A stretch of DNA of 64,000 nucleotides from Canna indica (Eukaryota > Streptophyta > Magnoliopsida > Zingiberales > Cannaceae), in the NCBI GenBank assembly GCA_034359265.1, contig CP136896.1, positions 61,205,501-61,269,500 of the forward strand. Direction: 5' to 3'. Below, piece after piece: positions 33,781 through 44,885 of the stretch. The notes below the pieces were generated by a model that saw nothing but the letters and a program-made list of their open reading frames with translations, did no database searches and had not been told where the DNA came from. Numbering within the stretch: position 1 is the stretch's first letter; every line of letters starts with the position of its first letter. A program made the position numbers and the translations under genes.

Positions 33781-34214
33781 CTAAACCCTAATAATTAATC
33801 TAACAAATTAAACAATTAATCTAAATAATTAATTAACAATTATAAAACAATTAATTAACAATTATAAAACAATAAAATATTATATATAAATTTATAAATT
33901 CCGGCGCCGGAGTCAGGTGGACTCCGGCGCCGGCGTACAGTGGCCGGACACACTGTCCGGCCACTGTACAAGGTCCGGCGCCGGCCACCGGCCGACCGCC
34001 GCCGGCCGAAACCCTAGAAATAGGGTTTCGGTCGGATTAATTCGATCCCGCCGACCGCCACGGGAAGAGACGGCCGGCCGGCGAGGCATACCTGAACAAG
34101 TCGGCAGCAGCGGGGGAGGCGAGAGCAGGAGCGGCGGTGGCGTCGGCAGCAGCGGCAGCGGCGGCGAGAGGCGAGAGCAGGAGCGGCAGCAGCGGGAGGA
34201 AGAAGGGTCGGGCG

Positions 34215-34540
34215 CGACTGGTGCCCTATATAAACTTATCAGCAACGGCTCACTCGCCCGTTAGAAAGCCGTTGCTAATAAGTTATCATCAGCAACGGCT
34301 CACTTGTCTGTTAGCACGCCATTGCTGATAATTAAAATATCAGCAACGGCTTGCCTTTCCGTCAGAAAGCCGTTGCTGATAATTAAAATAATCCGCAACG
34401 ACTCGCGAATCCGTTAGAACGCCGTTGCAGATACAAATACCTGCAACGGCTCGAGCGGCCGTAAGAACGCCGTTGCAAATAGCAACGGCTTGAGCGGCCG
34501 TTGCTGATAGCCGTTGCTGAAGACCTAATTTCTAGTAGTG
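34215..34540. repeat. Subterminal repeat array, right end of CACTA-2
   Basis: Evenly spaced ATCAGCAACGGCT ... AAGCCGTTGCTGAT palindromic pairs up to the TTTCTAGTAGTG terminus. Confidence 0.85.
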
Positions 34541-34830
34541 TATTTTGGCGCCGGGTAGTTCGTATTTCAACGTCGGACCGTCGACGTCGAAATATTTTGA
34601 CGCTATGTTTTCGACGTCGACGGTACGACGTCAAAATATTTTGATGCCGAACATGGCGTCGAAATCAATCTGACGCGGGCTCGTGGGCGTGCGAGCCCGC
34701 GTCAGTTTCCACCCGCGCGGGCTCGCGGGGTTAGCGGGTGCGCAAGAAGCGCCCCTCGGCGCGCTCGCTAAGGGGCTTTGCGGAGCGGGAAATCGAGGCG
34801 GGATTTTTCCCGCCTCCGATTTCTTTTTTT

Positions 34831-35094
34831 TGAAATTTTAAAATTATTTGGGTTATAAATATTCTTTCCATTTCCATTTTTCTATCTTCTTTCTCCTCTT
34901 ATCTTTTTTTTTTTCTTCCCTCATTCTTTATTCTCTCTTTCTCAAATATGTTTTTCTCCATCTAATTTTTATTCCTCTTTTTTTCAGGTTATCAAAATTT
35001 TTTGGGTTATCAAATTTACCTACAGGTTAGTTTTTTTTACTATTATTCATTTATTATTATTTTTAATCAAAAGATTTTTTCGGTATTAGAACGG
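34831..35094. other. AT- and pyrimidine-rich stretch with a TATA-like motif
   Basis: TTATAAATATTC (about 34853) is followed by long C/T-rich runs, TTTTTTCAGG and CTACAGGTTAG. This could be a promoter with a leader, but no convincing coding start follows. The short open frame through it (34848-35030) is probably chance. Confidence 0.4.
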
Positions 35095-35370
35095 GTTAGT
35101 GTTGCGCCCGTTCAATTTCCATCGTGTGGCGGAAACTGAACGGAGCAGAGCGGCAGAAACCACGCGATGGAAATCAAATGGGCACGCGATTTCCACCACG
35201 CGGTGGAAATCGAACGAGCGGCTTTCCGTCCGTTTGATCGAATACCGCGTGCCAGCATGTGGTATTCGATGCACGCGGTATTCAATGATACCGCTCGTTG
35301 TACGCGATATTCTCGATTACCGCGTACAGCGCCGCGCGATATCATCGAATACCGCCTGATGTACGTACCT
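35095..35370. repeat. GC-rich array of short interlocking palindromes
   Basis: Two motif sets repeat in alternating orientation: GATTTCCACCACGCGGTGGAAATC-like blocks (35150-35215) and GAATACCGCGTG / CACGCGGTATTC-like blocks (35235-35365). Frames are open on both strands as a consequence; I do not call a gene. Confidence 0.7.
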
Positions 35371-35400
35371 TTGCGAAGGACAATCGATTTCAGGCTGGTT

Positions 35401-35830
35401 CGTATTTTAAATGAGATTTTGTTCCTGAGTTCGTAGGATCATTTCGTCGTATCTATCGATCAGTTTTGGGTCGATCAATATTTTACGAGGTTTTGTACCT
35501 AGGTTCATAGAACCGTTTTGTCAAATCTATTGGCTGATTTTGGGTTGATAGTATTTTTTAACAACGTTGTGTTCCTCAATTCATAGAATCGTTTCATCGA
35601 ACCAGTTGATCAGCCTGGTTTTGGGTCGATTAATGTTTTTTAACGAGCTTATGTACCTTGGTTTGTAGAATCATTTCATCGAATCAGCTAGTCGATCTTA
35701 CACCTACTGATATTTTTTAACGATGTTGTGTTCCTCGGTTTATAGAATTGTTTCGTTGAGTCAAATGGTTGGTTTTGGACCGACTAATATATTTTAACGA
35801 GGTTGTGTTCTTCAATTTGTGCTCAATTGA
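35401..35830. repeat. Minisatellite, ~77-bp unit, 5-6 diverged copies
   Basis: A GTTCCTnnGTTnATAGAATCnTTTC phrase recurs at about 35421, 35494, 35571, 35652, 35728 and 35806, followed each time by a TTTTGGGTCGAT-like and a TATTTTTTAACGAG-like phrase. The period varies between 73 and 81 bases. Confidence 0.85.
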
Positions 35831-36045
35831 TAAAACAATGTATGCAATTTTTTATTTAATGAAACAATAGAGGTACATAAAGTTACATTGATATGTCGTT
35901 GTATATAGTTGTCACGTGTCAGACTCCTTCACTTGGGCTCTAGTCGGTTGTCGAGACGTTGCCCATTTTGGTGTTGACAATCGTTGTTTTTTGTCGAGTC
36001 ATCGTGGGTATCGATCGAATTGGGTATCTTAGTCGTGAGTGGGTG

Positions 36046-36729
36046 CAAGGGCGGAGACACTTGGAAGGGTAGGGGGGTATTTGCCCCCCTCAATTTTGAA
36101 ATTTCATTATTTATACACGGTGGATGACGATTTTATCATTTTTTATAGAATTATTTGTTAGAAAAATCAGACTTGGACCTAACTCCACCCCAAAAGCTAG
36201 CTCAAAGGGGGAGGATTGTCCAATCTATTTAAAGGCCATCTAGAACACAACCTCAAGCAATGTGGGACTTTAACACACCCCCCTCACGCCCAGGATCCAC
36301 ACCTGGAGCGTGAAGTTCTGCAGGTGGCCCACAATCAACAATAGGTCTGGCTCTGATACCATGTTAGAAAAATCAGACTTGGACCTAACTCCACCCCAAA
36401 AGCTAGCTCAAAGGGGGAGGATTGTCCAATCTATTTAAAGGCCATCTAGAACACAACCTCAAGCAATGTGGGACTTTAACATTATTCTTATGTTTCTAAG
36501 ATTTATCCTCATTTGCCCCCCTACAGAATTAAAAAATTTCTCTTTATATTTCGAACTTTATCACTTTTTGCCCTTCAAAATTATCCAATTTTCTAAAATT
36601 ATATCCCCTTTTTCTTTTTCTTTCCCTTATTTTCTGATCTCGATTCCTAGTCGTGTGGTCTTTTTGTGTCTTCCGTTGTTCATTTGAGAGTCTTGCCCTC
36701 CTCCAATTTAATTTCTGGCTCCGCCACTA
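36046..36729. mobile_element. hAT-type MITE (contains a TRIM)
   Basis: The ends are CAAGGGCGGAGACAC and (inverted) TAGTGGCGGAGCCAG, imperfect terminal inverted repeats around GGCGGAG. They are flanked by a perfect 8-bp TSD AGTGGGTG (36038-36045, 36730-36737), as expected for hAT. Without the TRIM it is about 353 bp and encodes nothing. Confidence 0.82.
36156..36481 (-). mobile_element. TRIM (terminal-repeat retrotransposon in miniature)
   Basis: The two 120-bp LTRs (36156-36275, 36362-36481) are identical by eye. They enclose an 86-bp interior with a primer-binding site (minus TGGTATCAGAGCCA, 36348-36361) and a polypurine tract (minus GTGAGGGGGGTG, next to 36275). The TSD is TTATT (36151-36155, 36482-36486). 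LTR ends are TGTTA...TAACA. No coding capacity; mobilised in trans. Identical LTRs point to a very recent insertion. Confidence 0.95.
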
Positions 36730-36757
36730 AGTGGGTGTGATATATGATTGGCCAAGA

Positions 36758-36907
36758 TTGAGGGTCCTCTTAGGGAGGATATTAAGGCAATTATATATTA
36801 TTAGACAAATAATTGGTATATTATTTGCAGTTGAGGGTCGTCTTATGGAGGATATTAATTAAGGCAATTATATATTATTAGACAAATAATTGGTATATTA
36901 TTTGCAG
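36758..36907. repeat. Tandem duplication (73- and 77-bp units)
   Basis: TTGAGGGTCNTCTTANGGAGGATATTAA...TGGTATATTATTTGCAG occurs twice in direct succession (36758-36830, 36831-36907), differing by three substitutions and a 4-base insertion. Confidence 0.9.
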
Positions 36908-37524
36908 TTGTGATATAATTAAAAAAATCACAAATATATATTAGACAATTATTTGACCTTGTGGATGGGGTGGTTAGAACTCAATTAAGTATAATGAATG
37001 AGAAAAATCTATTATTATTATTATTAATAATTATTATTATGGTTGATGGGTTGTCATGTCTAGTGATGTTGATGAGTAGTACTTAATAATATATTTGACG
37101 TGATAAAAGAATCACAACGTACGTGCATGGTCTGCATGCATTTGTCCAACTTTTTGTTGCTGATGTGAGCTTTGATGGACATTTTAGCCGATCAAAGCAG
37201 AACAAAAAATTGACACATTAACTTCCTCAATTCCCAATGAATGGTTGGTAGATACTGACGATATAATATGATCAAATTAAGGACCAGTGATGTTTGCTCT
37301 CTTGACAAGTAGAGACGAAAGCAAGGGGTGATGGACTTAATTAGTACTTGTGTACTTCAAGTCATCATTTCAATTTCATATCGTAACAATGGCAATTTAT
37401 GCGGAAAAAATATATATTAATTTCACATTAATGACTGAATGAGATTGAAGAACTGATCTGAACAGTTGGAATTGGATGATGAGTTATTTGGATCCAAATT
37501 TTGGGATAAGAGATTTTCCTCCTA
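36908..37524. other. AT-rich intergenic sequence
   Basis: No gene or element is recognised; an (ATT)n-like run lies at 37010-37040. Confidence 0.6.
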
Positions 37525-38890
37525 GACTTTAGTAAAGAGTGCAAAAATATATGTCTTTAAAAATTTATTGGGTAAATTATACTGATCTCCCCTGAGATTT
37601 AGTAAAATTATACTGATCTCTCATCTATTTGACCAAGTGACACTCACCTCCCCCGGTGTAATATTTGTAGGGGGGATTTGTGTAATCTTTTTTCGTTAGT
37701 AAGAGAGGTAATTTGTGTAATCTTTTTCCGTTAATTAGTATGGGAGGTTTGTGTAATCTTTTACAAAACTCAAGGGGTTACGAGATAAAATTACAAATAG
37801 ATGGGAGGTCAGTATAATTTTACTAAATCTCAGTGGAGGTCAGTGTAATTTACCCAAATTTATTTGAGCTAAATATATTTTCAAATCATCAAAATTTGTG
37901 CAAAAATACTCTTTTTAGGATGGTTAACTGGTAAAATGATGTGGCAAATGATGTTAATGGCAACATATGAGAGCACGACACGTCATCGATGGGTTGTTAA
38001 AAAAATGAGCGAGACAATGAGTGTTTAATTTTGCCCCTCAGCTTTAGCAAAATGTATGAAAATACCCCTACAATTTTATTTGAACCCAATATGCTCCAAA
38101 ATCACCAAAATTAGTGCGAGAATGCTCTTTTTGGCACGATAATTAAGTAATGTGACAAACAGTGCTAACGGCAATCAATGAGAGCATGTCACGTCACTGA
38201 TGAGCTATCAAATTGAGCATGATATAACACAACAAACGGTGTTAACATAAAGTCTTCATCTCACAATCGCAATATTTTCTTAATCTATAAGACATACTTC
38301 GCATTAGCACAGTTTGTCGCTTAATTATCATGTCGTCACCGGTGCTAACCGTAAATATATTCTCTTCTGATCTAAGACATACGACATCGGTGATAACGTG
38401 AAGTATATATGTCTTAGATCAAAAGAGAAGGTATTGCGATTATGGGATGGCAGGCTTTACGTTAGCACCGTTTTCATGTCGTGCTCATTTTTTAGCTCAT
38501 TGATGACGTGTTGTGTTTTCATTGATTGTCGTTAGCACCGTTTGCCACGTTACTTTACCGTCCCAAAAAAGGATATTTTCGCACTAGTTTTGGTGATTTG
38601 GGGCATGCATATTGGGTTCAAAAAAAAATTTCTATGGATATTTTCACACCTTTTGCTAAAGTTCAAGGGTAAAAATATATCTTATCCTATTCTCTTTATA
38701 ACTCATTGATGACGTGTCGTGCTCTCATAGATTGACGTTAGCAATGTTTGCCACGTTATTTTATCGTTCCAAAAAAAATATTTTCGTACTAGTTTTGATG
38801 ATTTGATGGCATATTGCGCTCAAACAAATTTTTAGAATATTTTTGCACTTTTTACTAATTAAAGTTTAGGGTAAAAACTTAACCCCTTAT
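37525..38890. repeat. Large nested inverted repeat (MITE-like, two layers)
   Basis: The outer arms are about 37525-38030 and 38695-38890, inner arms about 38035-38230 and 38465-38690. Shared phrases in opposite orientation include GTGCAAAAATA, GAGAGCACGACACGTCAT, CACCAAAATTAGTGCGA/TCGCACTAGTTTTGGTG, and GGTGCTAACG. The arrangement fits one fold-back element inserted in another of the same family. No clear TSD was found for either layer. Confidence 0.65.
37570..37855. mobile_element. MULE-type MITE with ~60-bp terminal inverted repeats
   Basis: Ends GGGTAAATT...AATTTACCC with about 60-bp inverted repeats (…CTGAGATTTAGTAAAATTATACTGA… on both arms). A perfect 9-bp TSD AAATTTATT (37561-37569, 37856-37864) is diagnostic of Mutator-like elements. 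It is 286 bp, non-coding, and inserted in the left arm of the larger inverted repeat. Confidence 0.9.
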
Positions 38891-39190
38891 CCCATCTATA
38901 TATTCAGATCGACGTGGACTGATTTTTAATTTGTTAAAATTACCTTGTGTTTTTCCCAAATGGAACAGAGGCCCCTGGACTTTTTGTTAAGTTGGTTTGT
39001 GCATACCTTTTGACCTTATTTTCAATGAGCTCCCAGGCCAACTACCATGGCAGGAAAGAGTTAGTGTGTCCAAAATCACTTTTTCTCTCCTACAAATTTA
39101 AGCAAAAATTGCATGTGCTCTTCGATCAACCCTTTTGTGTTCTTTAAAATAAAGGTCATGTGTTCTTCACTTAATTAGCATATTTCTTCT

Positions 39191-39229
<39 letters not shown>

Positions 39230-40256
39230 CAAAAACAGACAACGATATGAGTAGGAGGATGGAGGGTCCTGAAAAGTGAAATTTGGTGGAGTCAATAAAA
39301 TTATGTGAAGTTCAATCGGTTTTTCAAATGTTATTATTTGAAGCGATTTAATCATTAATTGAAATGATTGAAATGAGGGGGCACTTTTTTATATGATTTT
39401 TTTGAAATAAATATTTTAAAAATTGACTCTAGCTCCTTATAAGTTCAATAAAATTTAGCCAACGAATAATGTTTTAGACAAAATTATACTCATTGATACT
39501 CGACCTGTATGATGAAAGATGTATATATTTCAACAACTTAGGATAATTCATCCATATGCCAACAAACAAGGGACAAAGACAATGCACCCCGCCCTAGATG
39601 TCAACAACCCAAGATAACTCGGGAGTAACTTGTCCATATGTCAACAACAAGAAAATAAGACAACACATCTCGCCCTGGATGTCGACAACTCGGGACAACC
39701 CGGAACAACCCGGAACAACCCGTCTAGGGTGTCGACAACTCATGACAACCCCGCCGACGAAGTCAACAATTCGGGACAAAGACAAAACACATTTGTATCG
39801 ATATCTCTGTTGCTTGTGTGATTTCTATTTGTGCATGTTGTATATGACTTACAATGAAGAAATCCTAGTTCATGCCAATGATGATTGTAGGATGTCAAAG
39901 ATGAGTCAACGAAATCCAATGCATGTTGGCCGCAACCCGGCCATGCTAGTCCCAATCGGTCGGCGATCGGCTCAAGCGGAGCCGACAGTAAGAGGAGGGG
40001 GTGGCGGAGTGGCAAGGGGCGGCCACCGGAGGTGGATTCAACGAGGAGAGAGAGAACAAAGGAGGGAGACGAACAAGTAGGGGACGCAAGGGGAAGAGGA
40101 GATCAATGATGAATGATATTTTTGTCCATTTATACAAAATTTAGTCAATTTTTGTTAACGTTATATAGAGAATTAATTTTTAAACTGCTTATCCCAAAAG
40201 GGCACGTCCTCGCAATAGGAAAAAAGTTAAATTTGCCCCTCCCCTGATCTTATATA
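38891..40256. other. Intergenic sequence with simple repeats
   Basis: A (TA)n tract lies at 39197-39227. Loose repeats of TGTCGACAACTCGGGACAAC occur at 39590-39785. No supported gene: an open frame at 39598-40080 is repetitive at its start and matches nothing I know. Confidence 0.55.
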
Positions 40257-40265
40257 TATAATATT

Positions 40266-41331
40266 GGGATAATAGACTAAAAAATTATAAGATTTGCAAA
40301 AAATTTACGTTCTACCCACGATTTCAAATTTAGCCTGTAAATGCACAACATTTGCTTCCGTTTATGCCATCTACCAAATCTTCACGTGTCGTCTCAACTT
40401 AGCTGACGTGGAGGTAAACGGTGCTTGTGTGTCATGACGGCGTCATACATGGCCTGCCACGTACATCTAGGCACGAATAATAGATTAAAAAATATTTTTC
40501 TCTCTTTTTTCTTTTTTTTCTCCCACTTACCATCGCCGCCACCTCCTCCTTCATCCCAAAGATCTGCAACACAACCACCTTCCCTCCGACAAGCCGACAT
40601 CCTCCCCCTCCCACCGCTCCTCCTCCTCCTCCATCCCAAAGATCTACAAGCGGAACCACCTCCCCCTCTGACAAGCCAACATCCTCCCCCTCCCACCGCT
40701 ACTAGTACTCCCACACCCTCCACTCCCTCCCTCGCCATGTGCCGGTGGCGACCATGGCTGTAGAAGATGGTGCTCAGCCATATGGGGAGGAGGAGGTGGA
40801 GGAGAAGAAGGAGGAGGATGTGGAGGAGAAAATGGAGGTGGAGAAGAAGAAGAAGTTCACTGTGCCGGCGGCGACCATGGCTGTGGAGGATGGTGCTCAG
40901 CCACATGGGGAGGAGGAGGTGGAGGAGAAGGCGAGGTACTCAGCCATATGGAGAGGAGGAGGAGGAGGAGAAGAAGAAGGTGGAGAAGAAGAAGGAGTTC
41001 ACTATGCCAACGGCGATCATGGCTGTGGAGGATGGTGCTCAGCCATTGGGAAGAAGAAGAAAAAGAAGAAGAAATTAAAAAAAAAAGTGATAGCGGTTGG
41101 AAGGAAGAAGAGAAGAGAGAGAAAAAAAATGTGGGGCCGTCTGCCACGTGTGAAGCAGTCAGGCTACTCAAACGTCGTTTATCTCTACGTCAGCTAAGTT
41201 GAGACGACGCGTGACGATTTGATAGATGGCATAAATGGAAGCAAATATTGTGCATTTATCGGCTAAATTTAAAATCGTGAGTAGAAAGTAAAATTTTTAC
41301 AAACCTTGTGATTTTTTAAGTCTATTATCCC
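40266..41331. mobile_element. MULE-type element with ~150-bp inverted repeats and gene-like internal sequence
   Basis: Both ends start GGGATAATAGACT and the arms stay complementary for about 150 bases (…TTTATGCCATCTA…, TCGTCTCAACTTAGCTGACGT). A 9-bp TSD TATAATATT is perfect (40257-40265, 41332-41340). The interior has no transposase but holds C-rich and A/G-rich tandem modules. It is a non-autonomous, Pack-MULE-like structure. Confidence 0.88.
40500..41130. repeat. Tandem modules inside the MULE-type element
   Basis: A ~90-base C-rich module (CATCCCAAAGATCTNCAA...CTGACAAGCC) occurs twice at 40548-40700. A ~120-base module (GCGACCATGGCTGTGGAGGATGGTGCTCAGCC followed by GGAGGAGGAG runs) occurs three times at 40745-41060. 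An open frame from 40739 to 41197 with MAVEDGAQP repeats and poly-Glu/Lys runs spans the latter. I cannot say whether a real exon seeded the repeat. Confidence 0.6.
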
Positions 41332-41340
41332 TATAATATT

Positions 41341-41694
41341 TGACCCCCTCTCAAAAAAAAACTACACTATCGTATCATAGACTGAATAAATATTATGCAC
41401 ACCCTAGTGATCAGAATATAAAAACATTGATTATAAGGACTAAACTGCATAACTGAATCAAAAATCGGATCGAGCTTTTAAAACAAAAAACATTCCTCTA
41501 CGAAGTAAGTAAAGTATATTTACTTCGTTGGAACAGAGTAATTATTTCAACAACCAGGAACTTTGATCTGGCTTTACGATACAAACATGCAATTAAGGAT
41601 CACAAAGTACTTGAATTAATTCATGCTAATCTATTATATATGCACACGAACCAATCACTTCCGGCCACTTACAATTCTTACTGCAATATATCCA
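41341..41694. other. Intergenic / 3' flank of the peroxidase gene
   Basis: No gene is seen; it includes the presumed 3' untranslated region of the minus-strand peroxidase (just left of 41695). Confidence 0.5.
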
Positions 41695-42847
<1,153 letters not shown>

Positions 42848-42923
42848 ATTGAAAGGGTTTATCTAATCAAGTACAGGATCGATGATCTCGAATGATATGA
42901 TCTATCGATGAAGATGATGATTA

Positions 42924-42931
42924 TTAATATA
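42924..42931 (-). promoter_or_regulatory. TATA-like box upstream of the peroxidase gene
   Basis: TATATTAA on the minus strand lies about 77 bases upstream of the start codon, a plausible core promoter position. Not tested against background frequency in this AT-rich region. Confidence 0.45.
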
Positions 42932-44880
42932 CAGAGCTCGTAGCTTCGAATTCAATATTCTCCAGCAGTTTGAAAGAAACATGCAACTGCATGATTTAAT
43001 TATGAAGACGCCGACTTGAAACAAACTGGAGGGCGTGGCAATTGGCATGGCGTGGATTTTGTCCTGCATCGGTCAATCCAGAGTCAACAAAGTGAGATGT
43101 TTAATTAGGGCTTCCAATCGCATGCATGCGTGTGAGGGAATTGTCTCGATCAGCCTTGAAACTCTTCGAGCAATTACTTGAATTCATAACACGATCCCGG
43201 AAATTCTCGAATCCATACGGATCTCAAAATTCTCGGATCCTGACTCTTTACCCAAAAGATCTGACTCAGTTGTTTAGGGTAAAATTGGCATTTTCGAGTG
43301 ATTGCTCAAACTTTTAACTGGTCTTATCGAGGTAGATTCTCTTTAAATTTTAGAAAGACATAAGAATTTTTATGTTAATTTATGAAATATTATGTATTAT
43401 ATATAGACCGAACTAGTATTTTTGGGCTAAGTCAAATTAGGCCAAACAACCCTCACGCTTATGAATCGGACTCGAATCAAGTTAGATGACTCCGCTCCGA
43501 TCATACGAAGATATCCACGTCATCATTAATTATGAATGATTTATCATCATGAGCCCGACATCTTCGAGATCAAACTTGACTCATTTCGAGCAACATATAT
43601 TCTTGCGAGATTACCGGATGGTATTATCGACATTCTTTCCTCATCCTGCAATATATACAAACACGACACGTCTTAGATAATCTAAAGTTTAATTATATTA
43701 CATTCAGCAAGATCACATCCTGACTTGAACGTCGAAGTATCTTTTGCAAATCTCCTCCCCTCCCTCCCCGTCGAAGTAGTACCTAACCAAGAAATGTACT
43801 GGACCAAATCTGATAGCTCCGATCTCAGGGGTGTATATTAGTTAAATTTAGAAGTGGTGAATTAAATCTTAATTTGGTCATCAGAGTGGATATATATAGT
43901 CTTTTAATTAAGTGGCTGGGGCAGGGCATTAAAGGAAGAGTGGTCATGTAGGGCATGGCCATGTTCACGGGAAGATGAGGGGATGGTAGCTTTAAATCGT
44001 TGAATGGTGCATATTTATGATGGATAAGAGTTTAGTGCTTTTTTAAGTTCAGTTTCGCCATTGTAGTTTCGTTTTTTACAATTTGACCCTTATAATTAAC
44101 AAAAAGTGGATGCGGTCATTTTTGCGCTTAAATTGAAAGTAGACCACGAGGGGTCTACCTTCAATTATTTTTCTTTACTAGAAAAAATTGGTGAATGCAC
44201 ATATGTCCCAAGGGGGAATTAGGCCCCATGGAATGTTCTAAAAAAATTAAAGATTAGAAATAATTTGATGATTTTTTTAAAAATAAAAACAAAAAACACT
44301 ATTCGTCCTCTACGCTTTAACTTGCAGTACATTGCTCAGAATTGTACCTTGTTTGTAGTTTTGAAAAAAAAAATCTCAAATTAAAGTCAGAAACATTCAC
44401 TTGCCTTATCTAAAATTTGAAAAAAAAAATTACATAATTTTCATATGACTCTTTGACACGTGTTAAAAAAAAAGATTGTATCTAATAAGAATTAAGTTCA
44501 GTTTGGTTAATCATATAAATTAAACACATCATTTGCAACTTATGTTTAACAAGATGATATATAAGACAATGATAAGAGTGGTAATAGTTTTATACATGGA
44601 TAATCAAAATTAAAATTATTTACAAATCCACTGTCCTAACTAAAATTGAAATCCATTAGTTTTTAATTAAATCGCTATCCAAAATCGAATATTGATAAAA
44701 TGTCAAGAGTATCCAACATCAACGAGGGGAGGAGCAATTATGGATGGATAATATTTATTTATTTTTATATTATAATATAATGTATTATTTTTTGAAAAAT
44801 ATATTGATCATTTGTTGATTAAGTTTGCACCGTGACTTTGATTTTTGGCTCTGTCACTATGCGACGATTAACCAAAATCC
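42932..44880. other. Intergenic region without recognised features
   Basis: The peroxidase promoter side merges into AT-rich DNA. Direct GAATC/CTCGGATC-like phrases occur at 43180-43510. No gene or element is supported. Confidence 0.5.
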
Positions 44881-44885
44881 ATTAG

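Larger units (their letters stand above)
25337..34540 (-). mobile_element. CACTA-2: large En/Spm-type element with its own nested CACTA
   Basis: The element is 9204 bp, or about 6.0 kb without the nested element. Its ends are CACTACTAGAAAA and TTTCTAGTAGTG, with TSD TAT on both sides (25334-25336, 34541-34543). Coding is on the minus strand: TNP2 (33262-31783 and 28594-27612, split by the nested element) and the second gene (27536-26023). It shows the same subterminal GCAACGGC arrays and 26-bp tandem repeats as CACTA-1. TNP2 lacks its N-terminal domain. Confidence 0.93.
25122..34830. mobile_element. GACGTC-repeat CACTA family, copy 2, split by a large CACTA insertion
   Basis: The left end (25122: CACTACAAGAAAATTTTAATATATCGACG) is nearly identical to the start of the element at 7843. 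Homology resumes after the inserted CACTA-2 at 34544 and follows copy 1 through the GACGTC array and the GC-rich block (GGGCTCGTGGGCGTGCGAGC...) to about 34830. Copy 1 switches to the glycosyltransferase fragment at this point; copy 2 switches to unrelated AT-rich DNA. I could not find a CACTA-type right terminus (TTGTAGTG followed by GTA), so the right boundary is open. Confidence 0.7.

Noticed and set aside
34848..35030. 60-codon hydrophobic plus-strand frame
   Set aside because: The sequence is a C/T-rich low-complexity run; the Phe/Leu-rich peptide looks like chance rather than a membrane protein.
35095..35436. Overlapping frames (62-89 codons) on both strands
   Set aside because: They follow from the palindromic array; no domain and no conserved start.
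39598..40080. 160-codon plus-strand frame
   Set aside because: The first third is loose repeats (TGTCGACAACTCGGGACAAC), there is no domain, and it ends in biased Arg/Gly sequence; not supported as a gene.
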